From positions 62,001 to 126,000 of the forward strand of contig FLMG01003999.1 of the NCBI GenBank assembly GCA_900088475.1: a stretch of 64,000 nucleotides of DNA, read 5' to 3'. This document shows positions 22,401-35,841 of the stretch, piece after piece (the stretch's first letter is position 1; every line of letters begins with the position of its first letter). Source of the DNA: Hyphochytrium catenoides (lineage: Eukaryota > Sar > Hyphochytriomycetes > Hyphochytriales > Hyphochytriaceae). The notes under the pieces were generated by a model, which saw only the letters and a list, made by a program, of their open reading frames with translations, had not been told where the DNA came from and did no database searches. The translations under genes were made by a program, and so were the position numbers.

Positions 22401-25028
22401 GAAAGCAATAGGGTAAGAAGCCAACGGTTATCAATAGAACACCTGCTTCCGACAACTAGAGAAAACATTCAACGAGCGAAAGACAGCAAGGCACCTTCAG
22501 CAGGAGATGGTTGAGTTCTGTTCAGACTTAAGAATTTGACGAGGGCTTGCTCTAGGCTCCTTAATTTGTCCTATGGTGCAGTAGGGGCAAGGGCAGTAAT
22601 ATTGCTAACAGTTAGTGGAAGAATGCCAGAATGCTAAAAGGACAACGATAGACACTGAGAGTAAGCAAGCAGCCTGCAGGTCGGGTGGAAAGGATAACGT
22701 GACGACAGAAACAACGCAGCCAAAGGGTGAGAAAACGGGTTGAGCGCTTCCTTACCGACTCCACCTGCAGCTCACTAATGCTCTGCTTCTCTTCATGAAG
22801 CTTATCCTGGAGTTCATGCTGCGCCTGCTTCTGAGCTACAACCTAGATCTTTCGTTAGATCACTCGAGATTCCCCAAGCGATAACGTCAACTTTTGGCTC
22901 TTTCCTAACTTCCCTGCTCATTCTAGCCTAAATCCCTCCTTTTCCCTTCTACCCCCTCTTCCTCCCTCGAATGTCGCGTACCTTTGCCTTGGACGCCCAG
23001 AGGCCATCCTCTTGGTCCTTCTCTATTGTCAGAGCCGAGTTTGTCTTTTCCTCAATTTCTGAACGCTTCTGTGCTTGCTTGGAGATGGATGAGGATCTCA
23101 AGGCAAGCTGCGACCATGCAAGGCACGGTGTAGAGTAAATGGGCAAACAGGGACATACGGAGTGTGAGCTCCTAAACAGCAAAGCTGCAAAGGAAGAAAC
23201 AGAGAAGAAGCCACGAGAAGCGAAACGGAGGAGAGTTGCAACTACTGCTCCATGCAGGACCAAGAAAAATCAGATGCTCTGCTTATAAACCTGGTGCTTC
23301 AAGCTCTGGACAACCTCATGAAGGGGCTGAGGTTGGCCAGAGCTGATGCCTTCTCCTCTGTCGTATCTATCCCGAAGCGTTCGAAGCTTCTCCTCCATAA
23401 TCACTGCGTTTAGGAGGACGAACAAGGAAAGAGCATCACTACAGGGGGTTGGAAGAGTGCAGAATAAACGAGGCCAAGAAAAGGACCGAAGGAAAAATGC
23501 CAGTTTTTCATCAGACTCTGTAGCTGAGAGAAGAAACAACGTGAGGTAGTACAGAACATACCCGAAGAGAGAGACGAGATGGAAATGGAAGACAGGGTTG
23601 GGAAAAGAGGAAAAGTTTAGACTGTTGTTTGGAACGAACATTCTATCTTTTGTTCATCCTTTTCTTGCTCTTCTCTTTTGTCAACTTCGGCACGGAGACA
23701 TGCAATTTCTTCCTGAAGCCGTTGAGCAGATAGGTTGCTTTCCTCTTTACGCTGCCAAGCCTCTTTTCTCCTTATCTGGAGCTCGTCTTTAGTTTGACTT
23801 AGCCTGAAGTATAGCGTCAGTCACTCCTCCAGTTCGTCGAGATGGAGTCGTGAAAGGCTCACCCCCTGTCCCGTTCCCTCATCACACGATCTATTTGACT
23901 GTTCAGGCCCTTCTGACAATGACACCCTATTCTTTATCTCCTATCTAACTCTTCATAGACGTAGCTTTCTCACATTTTCTCCTTCTCTGTCAAAAAGCGA
24001 AGTTCAAGCTCGATCTCCCTTAGCTCAGAACGCTGCTGGCTTGTTGCGAAGCCTACAGCTTCTTCAATGGTTGAGGCGAAGCTATCAAGCTCTGCCTAAT
24101 GAGTACGAAAAGCATACCATTGAAGAGATTTCAATTAGTGTAGCCCTTCTCCGGGCAGGAACTTGAGTCTTACCTGTCCGATGAACCCGGCACCTGATGC
24201 TTTGGCCGGTGGTGCAGGAACGACTTGTTTCTCTAGCTCCAGAGCAGAGTCAAGGGAGAGAGAGTGAGCATTGCGTCCCTCATTTGGTTGTGGAAATACG
24301 CCCGCAAACTCTTCCTCTGTGTGTTCAAGCTCGAGTGTCCTATGCCCTTTTTGAGAATTTGCAGTAGGACTATGCCTCAACAGGTTCAGACGAGAGACCG
24401 AGGGTGCAAGTGATCCAGGTCCAGAGGCTGACCCAGGGTTCCCTGAATTTAGAGGAGGCTTCGCTTGCTTCGAGCTGATTGTATCAGAGATCTTCCCTGT
24501 CCGCACTACACCGCTTTCTACCTCTTCGTCATCCTCCTCAAGCCGAAAGGTGGACTCTCTCTGTTTGTGGCCATGAACGTGCTCAGGAGCTCTGCGTTTG
24601 CTCTCCTTCGCTGTCACGCGGCTAGTAGGACCCACAAAAAAGCTGCCGTGGCTGCTGAGCAGAGGAAAAGCTGGAAGCTGTAGATCCGGTGTCGGCTCAT
24701 GCAGGACCTCGAAAGATTGAGAGCGAGGAAAGCTAGAGCCATTAACTCGAGAGGGACGCCGGGCATTGAAATTCTGAGGATCCGCTGACTCCAGATGCCG
24801 ACTTGTCCCTGAAACAAATACAACTCTCATTTAGTTGCCGGGATTGAGGTTAGGGAACATAGCGGACAAGAAATGTGAGCGATCCTGGCAGATGACCCAG
24901 GGAAGATGATCAAAAAAGAGGAGGAAGTAAGAGAGAGGGTAGAAGGGTAGAATACGTGAACGCCAGTGTACAGAACCATTCGGATCCTACTTACCGGAGA
25001 ACCTGGGAGACCTGTTGAAGGTTGCCAT
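19496..25028 (-). CDS. MAP kinase kinase kinase (STE11/MEKK type)
   Basis: A Ser/Thr kinase that probably heads a MAPK cascade. The first exon is tiny (25028-24995, ending RSPRFS), then 24808-24174 encodes a Ser/charged-rich region. Exons to about 22750 encode coiled coil (LRAEVDKREE-type heptads). The kinase domain follows: G-loop GEGAFSRVYSGF near 22060, AVKEMKIDDVQF near 21830, YLHDHKIIHGDIKSANLLV across an intron near 21190/20990, LADFGCSHRF near 20760, GTIPYMAPE near 20650, HGRKSDIWSVGCTVIEMVTG near 20320, and helix alpha-I with WTTKQLLEHPFL. The tail is acidic. The HRD arginine is Gly by the only phase-consistent splice. Exon borders are approximate. It is divergent from KRR1 across 1.3 kb. 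Confidence 0.88.
22157..22212. repeat. Two-copy about 30-bp direct repeat in a kinase intron
   Basis: The segment gtccc-aacataacgttgc followed by actcccag occurs twice in succession (about 22157-22183 and 22187-22212). It lies in the intron just before the exon that opens the kinase domain. It is a minor local duplication. Confidence 0.75.
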
Positions 25029-26316
25029 GGCAGAGTCCTTGCTCCGCTGCGGATCTAAGAACTGCTAGCTCATGGTACTACATAGGTACATATCGCTGTT
25101 TGCCACGATGGGGACACTTTGTCGTATATTAGTCGGCCAAGCTACTAGGAAGCTAGTCCATCTAGTAATTGTCCATCGGGCCTTGACACAAAGACCTTGC
25201 AGAATATGCCAAAAAGTGTCCCGAGATGATCACTGATCTCGGTAAGTACTCAATAGCTGCAGAGGCACGGACACTAGCCGTCACCTGGAAAGCGGACGGG
25301 GTGATTTATGCACAGTGTAGGGGCCGTTAAGATGGCCAGGTAACAGTTCAGAAAGAGATTGATCAGAGCACCACGCCTGAAATGAAAGGAAGTAGAGCTG
25401 CAAGTGCAAGCCGTGGCCAAGGGTGACAGAGAGGAAAGGCAGGGGACCCGGCGGGGGAGCTTCCACTATCGGGCAAGAACTAAACCCTAGAACGAAGAGG
25501 AAACGTCAGTATGGAGTCCGAGGGACAATATGGAGGCAAGAAGAGCGGACTAGCAAGAGAGGCAGGACACCATATGCGGGTAAAGGCATAGGGTCCAATG
25601 ATAAGAACTCTGTGTGCGTAAGAGAGCGAGACCGATAGAGACACACACACAGAGAGAGAGAGAGGGACAGAGAGAGACAGAGAGAGAGATTGAGTGAGAG
25701 GGAGAGAGGGACAGCAAGAGACAAGGAGGAAGGAGAGAGAGCAAGAGAAGAGCAGCAGTGAGCTGATCTGATGATTGAAGGCATGGGTGGACAGTGAAGA
25801 TGAGGAGAAGTGAAGGTGAAGGTGAAGGTGAAGGGCAAGGGAAAAAGTGAGTCGTTTCATTGTCCACCCATCATGCCTATACCTGACTGGAATGGCCATA
25901 TCAACTATATAGATGCTCATATTCCAAACGGGCGTATTAGGAACCCGTATGCCACACATTATGAGATGTAATATAGATATCCCTGATTCGGAATGTATCT
26001 CCCTTCTCCCGTTCTCCTCCTCCTTCTCTGTGGGTGTCCAGGCGGTGGGTGACCACCCAAGAACCGGAGTCGTGAACAACCTTTCATCTGCAGTGTTCTA
26101 GAGGATTCTGATGCCTGGGCACTCTCCCTCTCCGTTCTTGGGCTCCTCCCTGAGTAGCCCGCAGATGAAGCTCCAGACACTTATTCCTAGAGTCACGAGG
26201 TTCGGTTGTGCCTGGTCGGAGCCTATTGGTGGATCTCATAGGAGAGCTCGGTGGCCTCGTCGTACGTCTGTCATTGGCTCTTCCAGCTATTTGGTATAGT
26301 AACCTGCAGAAGAGTC
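25029..26316. other. Intergenic between divergent MAP3K and KRR1
   Basis: Should hold both promoters. It contains a GA-rich microsatellite (listed separately) and a short ggtgaa triplication near 25813-25832. No coding exon is supported; the long minus-strand open frames here are Ser/Leu repeats produced by the GA tract. Confidence 0.55.
25620..25760. repeat. GA-rich microsatellite
   Basis: Imperfect runs of (ga)n with interspersed cacaca and gggaca words. No single unit is kept throughout. It explains the overlapping Ser/Leu-rich frames on the opposite strand. Confidence 0.85.
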
Positions 26317-28259
<1,943 letters not shown>

Positions 28260-28476
28260 AAGCCTGGACTACACTGGAACAACCAGACACTTTCTTGTAG
28301 TCGTTTACCTCTTTCGAACTGCATCTTTTGGGGCCACAGTCTCTCTTTTTGAACCCAGAAGATTGTGAGTGGATGCAAGGTTCCGTCGCCTCTTGAAAAG
28401 CGCCAATGATAAGCTCTTAAGAAAGTACCATAGTTAACTTCACAAGGTGCTCGTTATGCGTTTGTCTCCTGGTCCT

Positions 28477-30498
28477 TCACTTTGTGCGATACTCCAGAAA
28501 ACGTCCCAGCAGCTTTCTTAACAATGGACTCATATTCTCCCCTTCGAACTGTTCGGAGCAACCAGCGGCAATTATGAAGTAAGGCAACTCTGAAAACAAG
28601 GGAGGGCAAGAGGAAACGAATCTTTCATACCTCATAAAAGTACATTATAACGCCCATAGAGAGTGAGAACAACAACGTTTCGCCAAAAGGTACCGCGGCA
28701 AGAAGTCTTCGATGCCGCAATATCATGTATAGGCTGTCCGCTGCCCGCGGGAGAACGTAAAGGGCAAGCTCTGTAGATTAATGTGGGTCCGATAAGGAAG
28801 TTGATTGGTGAGATGGTCACTGGCGGTATTCTCACCCGATCGTCTGTCTTTTTTCTCTATGAGAATGGTCCAGCTAGCAATGAAACCGAACAGGTAGTAC
28901 ATCAACTTATGGTCTTTGTTGGTTAGCACGCGATGAGCGCAGGTAGCAGCCTGATAGGTAGCAACGAAGGACGCCAAAAAGGTAGTTGACTGTGTGGCAT
29001 TGGCAACGACCCTGCTCAAAACTTGCAGCGGCCTACAAGGAAGGAACATATGTGAAAGGTAAGGCCGATTCGCAAGATAGTAATGGCAGATCCCGTAACT
29101 ACTTACCGACGGGCGAAGGCGTTAAATCTTAGAACTATGGCAGGCGCTATTGACAGTGATAAATAGAAGGGAAAGGTTCGGCAAAACGCGTTTCTGAAGG
29201 TTGTGAGCACCATCTGCAGATGGCTCTCAGTCCACGGGTGCAGGATCTGGCAAGGTACCTGTTCCTCAGAAAAAGAGACTTAGTCATTGGGACCCAGATC
29301 CACACAAGGCGCACCAGCCGTAGAGTCTCAAGACAGCTCAGCACATACCATATCAGAGGTGAGTGTAGCTGGTAACAGTTGTGGATCACGGCCGAACTTA
29401 GCTACATAGGACTGAAAAAAGCTCATATCGAACGCTTTGCCTATCAAAAGTAGATATTCAATATAAAAGGAGAATAAAGCATTGTTAGACGCATGAGCAT
29501 GGAGAAACGGTGTACAACAAGCATATTAGCTAGTTCAGACGGCTCAAAGGCTTTGGCACTAAGTTGGTAACACAAGAACAAGGGAATATTGGATTCATGA
29601 GAGGGTCGTACACATCGAGCTGTAAGACGCTGGCGATCTAACCTCGAAGCTTCCGTCGCACATTGCGCAGGACTTCAGGATGGATGGGTCCGGTACGTAC
29701 AATGAACTGGTTGTACTCTGAGGGCAGAGTGTTCGGTCTCATCACATAAGCATACATCACCTGAGCTGAGGTGAGAGCAAAGAGAAGCGAATCGCCATGG
29801 GTCCAAGAACTGCCCCAGAAGTGCCACCATCCTCTGGACTTGAAGGCGTTGTACCCGCATTGTAGTGCCCGGGCGAGAAGATACAGGGCCAGAGTCCGCC
29901 GTCTGCCGCCGGAGGTCATTGGTTAGATATATGAGTGGAAGGCCTGTGCATGGAGACTGTTTACCTTCCCTCATCCATGAAGACAATGGCTGTTCCAGCA
30001 AGCGTCCCTGCCAAAAGGTTGTGCCATTTCTCACGCCTCTGCCGCATGAAACGGAACAATGCCATTAACGCTCTATAGCCCCCGGAGAAGCCTCCCACTA
30101 AGAGGCCCAGTGATACAGCATCCACGCGGAACTTCAGGACATCTTCATGTACGATCTTCTTCAGACTTAGCAAGTCACTTGGCCTAGGACACCAAAGACA
30201 AAAAAGTGCTTTGGGATAGGTGATCACTCTCTGAAGCGAACAGCAGAACTAACCTTTTCCTTGCAAGCTTGAAAAGATGAAGACTCACAGCAAGCAGTCC
30301 CCGTAGGTTATAGGCCAGCAAGAAGTTATTGGCACCCAGTGTCAGTGCTGATTTGAGCTCCTGAATGAGCTGCTTTCGTGTCATCAAGAGTCTATTGCCA
30401 TCAACCTCTGAACATGTCTCCTTAGCGATCTCTGATACAGATTGGACTGAGGTTTCGCCACTCCGTGGAGGCCGCTTAGAAGTAGGATCCTGCTTCAT
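28477..30498 (-). CDS. TMEM135: TMEM135-like multi-pass membrane protein
   Basis: TMEM135 proteins sit in peroxisomal or mitochondrial membranes and affect lipid handling and organelle dynamics. The gene starts at 30498 with MKQDPTSKRPP and has roughly seven exons. Two internal repeats give the family its shape. The first is RTLALYLLARALQCGYNAF, followed by MYAYVMRPNTLP and EYNQFIVRTGP. The second is ELALYVLPRAADSLYMILRH, then GETLLFSLSMGVIMYFYE. Between them are hydrophobic segments such as FYLSLSIAPAIVLRFNAF. The last exon (about 28547-28477) best joins in phase by an acceptor at a gaacag, giving FEGENMSPLLRKLLGRFLEY; the more obvious upstream acceptor would cause an early stop. Assignment rests on the repeated ALY-LPRA and MRP/YN motifs. 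Other PMP22/TMEM135-class proteins are the alternative. Confidence 0.75.
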
Positions 30499-31780
30499 GG
30501 TTTGAGCTGCACCAGCGAAGCGGATCCGCTTCTGCTGTTATGCGCCACGCCACGCCTGGTTCTTTTGGAGTGCTTCCTGTTTGAGCTGTATCTACACTCG
30601 ACCACAGATCTAAGCGACCAAGGATGCAGAGTTTAAGTTCCCTCAGCCCTGCTTCCCTGCTGCTTCGCAGCTTAACCAGAATGAGTGAGCTACAGGAGGG
30701 CGGTGTTGTAAGGCAAGGCTCACTTCCTCTTCTCCATCATCCCTCGTCAACTCAATTCTACACAGTTCAAACAGTAGGATATCGTCTCTCTGTCTCGCAG
30801 GCTGCAATCTTCAACTCCTCCTTTCCGCGGTCACTAACCTAGTTCTTACTGCTGCCATTCAGAGGACCGCGTGCCTTTGGGTCGATGCTCTCCCACGCTC
30901 TCACATCATCACCTTCAACTCTATGACGGCGGCGGTACAATCTCCAGGCCCAGAGCCGCTAACTGCATGCCTTCACGTGGTAACTTCAATAGGACGCTGA
31001 CGCGGCTTGGAGCAGCTCCTTTACATTTCCTCATCCCTCATTATTCAGGCCCCTGCTGCCCTCACGCCCTCATGCATCTGGGTTCGGCTGATGGATCATC
31101 AGTCATCAGTAGGAACTACCTTTACTCAATGAGTAGTAGCGACAAGTGACATCAAGCCGCTCGAGGGAAGTTAATCTTAGGTGTGATGCTACGGCCCTGC
31201 TCGAAGATGAAGTAAAACCCTTCGTGCCAGTCACCCGATGTTATCGGCTAGAGTAGTAGCATTCGCATCGGTATCACTTGCTCTCACCTGGGTAGCACAT
31301 CATCCAGCGCTCCGGAGCTGCAGGTCTGCTGGGAAACAGAGCGCAAACGACACTAATCGAAAACTACCCGTGGCGAGAGTGGCCATCGCCTTCGCATAGG
31401 CGTATAGACGCGTCTCCCGTGAGTTACTCTCTGGCCGCTCCTCAGGACAAGCGTTCACTAGAAGAACAGGATTACCTGTCGATACACATCAATAATATTT
31501 ATTCTTATAAGCTTATATAGGTTGGTCTGGAACTCAGTACCTGATGCTAGACACCATGGTATCATCCATACGTATTCTCACTACGCCTCTACACCGACCT
31601 CTGAACTCCATCGTGGCAACCTCAGGTTAAGTGCCAACGCTCTCACCAACCGAGAGACGTCATCTTATCTTCTTCGCCAGTCCGGTGGGAGGAGGTGAAC
31701 TGGACGTGTTGTGCATGCTCTTCTATACCTAATAATATAAATATGCAGGGCCCACCGAACAGAAAGCGGCGCTGGCAGGC
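30499..31780. other. Intergenic, nothing recognised
   Basis: Separates the start of the TMEM135-like gene from the 3' end of the membrane-protein gene at 31781. I examined a stretch near 31580-31680 for a tRNA and rejected it. Open frames are short and unconserved in appearance. Confidence 0.5.
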
Positions 31781-33578
31781 CTAGAATTCGTAGACTCTGG
31801 GGCGCTGGACGTCCAGATCGGCGTAAAAGTCGTCGTAATCTGACGCCACTGTTGATAGTCTGGGCGGCGCCGGCGGGTTCAACGTCGTTTGATGAGTCTT
31901 TGAGTTATCCTCCGACTTTATTCCACCTGCCGCGCGAAAGGCTGCTACAGGATATTCTGGAGTTTCCCTCTGCCCAGGATAGTGCTGATAGAGAGCACTG
32001 CTGTTTTCGAACCTGTATCCAAGCTTTGTAGCACTGGCCACTGAGTTGTTGGCAGAGGAAGAATACGACTGCTGCCTCTGGATTGCCCGTCGTGGTGGAG
32101 GCCTCGCCGGATAGGAGGTAAGGTTGCCGGGATGGTAGTATCGGGCTTGATGGAGAGGGTCGTGGTCCATGAAAGAAGAGTCTCGGTCTCCACCTTTTCG
32201 CCTCATCATCACTGCTACCACCACGATGAGTGCTACGAACGCGCCACCCCCAGCCATTGCAATGGTCGCCCAAAGCGGCAACCCATCAGAGCTGTCCATT
32301 TCCATTTTGTCCGCCTCCTGTACGTCATCATCGCTTGAGGAAAGCGCCTCCGGATTATTCTTAGTATCGAGTGCATCCTCTCCTGGGACAGTTTGGAAGC
32401 TGAAGGCCTCAGGAAGGTTCAAATATTCGATCTTTGGGAAGACCGGTTTTAGATCAGAGCTGACTTGATTGAATGTAGCGTTATTTTCAAGCTTGTCTGT
32501 GATCTCCCGGAGGTGATCTTCCCGGGCAACAAAGAGGATCTCCACAGTAACAGCTGGTGCCTCCGGAGTCCCTCTCTGTGAGATGTTGATGATGGCAGCG
32601 TTTAGGAGTAGAGAAACTCGGCGTCGAATGACGGCGATGAAGGCATCCGCTGTTGACTGAGTGAACTCCTCAGCTTTGACACCTTCAACTTTGACTGGAG
32701 CTGTGAATTTTAATATGTCTGTGCGATGGGCGAAGAAGTGTCATTATCTACATCGTCCTTATTTCGAACAAACCCCTCAGAAGAAGAAGCACCTTACCTT
32801 GCGTCGGTTGCTCGTCAGTAGTAGGGCTGTCCTTCTCATTGGCATGGGTCTCCGGCACACTTGTCTCTTCTTCTGGCATGGCTGTCGTATTGTTGCTCGT
32901 CGACTCCGTATCACCTTCGACCGCAGTCTCGTTATTAGGGCTCAACGACGTCTCTAGGGTCGAGTTGACAGCGGGTAGTATCGACGCATCAGCTGGTGGG
33001 GTGCGAGAGGCACCTTCGCTCTTTGTCGGGTCCAGCTGAGACATAGAGCTCTCCTGATCCTTCCGCTCATCACCCTCTCCTTGCTCCCATTCTGTGGGGG
33101 TGGAACCAGGTTTACGATTGTTGGGAGAATTACTAGCCGTCAGGTTCGGTTTCGGCAGAGATGGGGAGGATGGGTTCCCAGTGCTGCTGCCGCCATCAGT
33201 GATTTGATGATTTTGATGAGAAGCCCCTTCACTGCTGCTAACTTGTATTGGGTTGCTGTCCGGCCGATCTTGTTTAACTGTATTACCCTTGTTGGTTGGA
33301 GTGGCGCTTACCGACGACATACCGTCCCCGACAGCTACGGTGGTGGCGGTGGATGAGGAAGGGTTATTGATGCTGTCTTTCTTTGAGGAGGCCATGGGCG
33401 GCGTCTCGACAACAGAAGGTCGCCTGTTTGGAGAGGGCTCTTGGAGGTTTCTCGAGCGCCGAGCATCAAAGCGTCGCAGACTATCAATGTCATCACTGCC
33501 ATCTGTTTCGTTTAGTAATAGGGCTAAAAGACAGAGCAGCAACAACCGCCAAGAGCTGGCGCTACGGAACCGCCCCAT
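31781..33578 (-). CDS. Type I single-pass membrane protein, Ser/Thr-rich
   Basis: Two exons (33578-32798, 32718-31781) join in phase to about 572 residues. A signal peptide is plain (basic MGRFRSASSWR then LLLLCLLALLL). About 230 residues of Ser/Thr/Asn/Pro-rich, low-complexity ectodomain follow, with several N-x-S/T sites that suggest heavy glycosylation. Next is a folded-looking block of about 120 residues (TADAFIAVIRRRVSLLLNAA, VTVEILFVAREDHLREITDK) reminiscent in layout of a membrane-proximal SEA-like domain, though I cannot confirm that. One TM segment (ATIAMAGGGAFVALIVVVAV) precedes a basic MMRRKG stop and a Tyr/Pro-rich cytoplasmic tail ending in DDFYADLDVQRPRVYEF. A surface or cell-wall-linked adhesin or sensor is a reasonable guess. 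No family is recognised. Confidence 0.75.
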
Positions 33579-34089
33579 ATTAAAGAAGCGCTACGTTGCA
33601 CGTGGGCTGAAACGCAGGAGGGAACAGTTACAAGCTATCTTCTTTCAGACTGTGGCATCTAAAAGAGCACCATCCGCTTCGAGGGTGCCCAGCTTTTCTT
33701 CCAGTAACAAATAGGAGACACAACCGCACTTGGTGAACGATCGTACTAGTGTATACTACTTTGAGTGGATATTCTTGTGATCTGTTATTAGTTCGTCTGC
33801 GTTGACAGCGCAACAAGGGCGAACTTAGCTCAATGTAAACGACCCGCAGGTGACCAAGTTCTGTGGGCCGATCTCGGCTCTGATGGCTAGGAAGGATTAT
33901 CTGTTAATTCGCAAAGTCTTTGGCTTACAGGGGGAAACAGAGTCGGACATTGACAAGGTTTGGTAGGTCTGAGTAACTGCAAGGAGCTTGTGGGGCCATG
34001 ACGCTGCTTCTTTCCCACCCCTACCAAGAGGCAGACCGGCTTTCCTGAATGATCCCACTGTTCTTTAAATGCCATTAATTGTACCTACA

Positions 34090-34259
34090 GCTATCATACC
34101 AATGTGCTTCACCAATGAGAGCCCATTGTCCCTAGGTAGAACTTTGTAAAGCCAGTCGCAGCTACGGAAGAAGATTCGCCGTCCGTGTAGTAGCTCCACC
34201 TCTTCTCGGAGAAGAGGATCAGCATCCTCTCCGAGGGGCCTTCTACATATACGAACCAA
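34090..34259 (-). pseudogene. Orphan exon-like fragment
   Basis: The minus strand reads RRPLGEDADPLLREEVELLH and continues with FFRSCDWLYKVLPRDNGLSL before a GT donor (gtatga). It has a possible acceptor (tatatgtag) at its 5' side. The sequence is protein-like, with balanced composition and no repeats, but I found no clear partner exons and no family. It may be an exon of an undetected gene, a decayed gene copy or chance. Confidence 0.25.
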
Positions 34260-35397
34260 GGTCAGAGAACACAGCTTGCCAACGCAACTGGAGTAGCCAG
34301 TGCACTACATTTCAGCAAATTATTATGGTCCTTCTTCCTTACTGTTCAGATAGAGCCTTTCGTAAGTCCTAAGTTCTAGGGAGAACTATTCTTACTTGCT
34401 TTGAATCATTGTTTCTCTTTTTCTGATTCTTCTGGATGGTAGGAATGGTATGCTTGAAGTGGTCGGTACCAGAAGAAGGTCAAAGGGACTACTAACTAAC
34501 TGTCGAGTGAATACTCAGTCTTCTATTTGTTTATATTGTTATTATGATGTCTTTCACACAAAAGAACTTACTTAAAGAAATATTAGTCCTGATGAACAAC
34601 CTTACTTTGGGGCTGGTTGGAACCTCAACTTGTAAGAAGCCACCGGCTCCAGAATGCAAGAACTAAAGCGGTTCGCTTGGAGGTGCGAAAGCAACATGCA
34701 ATCATGCAATTGTGTTGAATTAGAACTATCCAATGTCCGCTTAGAACTACAAGCTTAATCACTCAGGCTCACTGCTCCTGCCGTCTTACTGGTGAAATGG
34801 GCGCCTGTCCTTCGGCCTTTCCATGTGGCCTAAGAATTGTGTCGCGCGCGGTTCGTAAGCGGAGAACTCTCATTCAAACCAATCTACTTGCCTTTACTTT
34901 GACTGCGAACGGAGTTCTTCTGCCTCCACTACTTTGATTGTACCACAACTGTTTTACTTCCCTTTCTACTGAGTGAGAACTTGTACACTTTAAATAATAT
35001 TGAGTTCTGCTACTGTTGTCCCTGTTTGACAAATCGATAAGCAAATGTCGTACCTGTAGTAATCTGAAGTATAGAAGGACGCAGAACAGGCAGAACAGTT
35101 GCTTTGTCGGACAGCAATGCATTCTACTAGAGGTAGAACTACTTGGTGTACGGGTACAGACGAAGCCAGCTTTTCGGCACAGCGGTAAACGGCGCTGAAC
35201 CGTACATTGGCGGCATAAGCTGGTTTGTACGTTCTCATCATGAACAATTACGCACGTGGAACAGTGAGTTTCAAGGAAACGAATGCCAATGTGGTCGGCC
35301 CATAAATAATAAGCGACGGCAGCAGTTAGCAGAAAGTGGATGTTAGTTGTCGGTTGTTGGTTATTACTTATTACCGTCCAGAAAGACAGTCGTAGCT

Positions 35398-35620
35398 CGC
35401 GCGTTCTTATTACTACACTGTCATCTCTCTTCGACAGTCTTTTGCTAATGCCTTTAGAAAGCCTCTAGAAGATCATGAGTTGAAACAAAATGATGCCTCT
35501 AGAAAGCCTGGGCTGGTTTACTACCTTGCCCTCCAGTTGTTTGCCGAAATGGAGCGCAACCTCCAGTTATTTGCGGAAGCAGAGTGCAATATCAAAAGAT
35601 GTCGTCAACTGTAAAGGTCT
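35398..35620 (+). other. Open frame with a duplicated 10-residue unit
   Basis: A frame of about 75 codons ends at a TAA near 35620. It carries a 30-bp tandem duplication (35531-35560 and 35561-35590) reading LQLFAEMERN then LQLFAEAECN. The duplication keeps the frame, but no ATG precedes it in frame. It could be a terminal exon or a non-coding duplication that happens to be a multiple of three. Confidence 0.25.
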
Positions 35621-35820
35621 GGACCTCCTCTCGCCCGTCGTGCTACCCAGCACATCGTGCGTGGTGATAATACTACGTGCGGCGCACGTACAACCACTCG
35701 AGACATGTTTATTGCTGTCGTTCTGCTGGTTGAATATATAATGATGACGGTGGTTGTTTATGTGGTGGTGGTGCTGTTTCCTCCAGGTTGTACATTAGGA
35801 ATAATATCGGCCTCCCACCA

Positions 35821-35841
35821 CTACAGTACGGCGTACTGTAG
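35821..35841. repeat. Perfect inverted repeat, 10-bp arms
   Basis: ctacagtacg, one base, then cgtactgtag. It is perfectly palindromic around a single central g. It lies in non-coding DNA 1.3 kb upstream of the BED-finger gene. It could be a protein-binding site; chance is also possible. Confidence 0.6.

Noticed and set aside
25480-26079. 199-codon minus-strand frame and its overlapping partners
   Set aside because: Their core is the translation of a GA microsatellite as Ser/Leu repeats; no domain and no splice structure.
31570-31680. tRNA-like stretch on the minus strand (ctcggttggtgagagc resembles a D-arm and box A)
   Set aside because: The anticodon stem does not pair, the T-arm reads gttcaga without complementary arms, and no acceptor stem forms. 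It is not a tRNA; a decayed tRNA-derived element is possible but unsupported.
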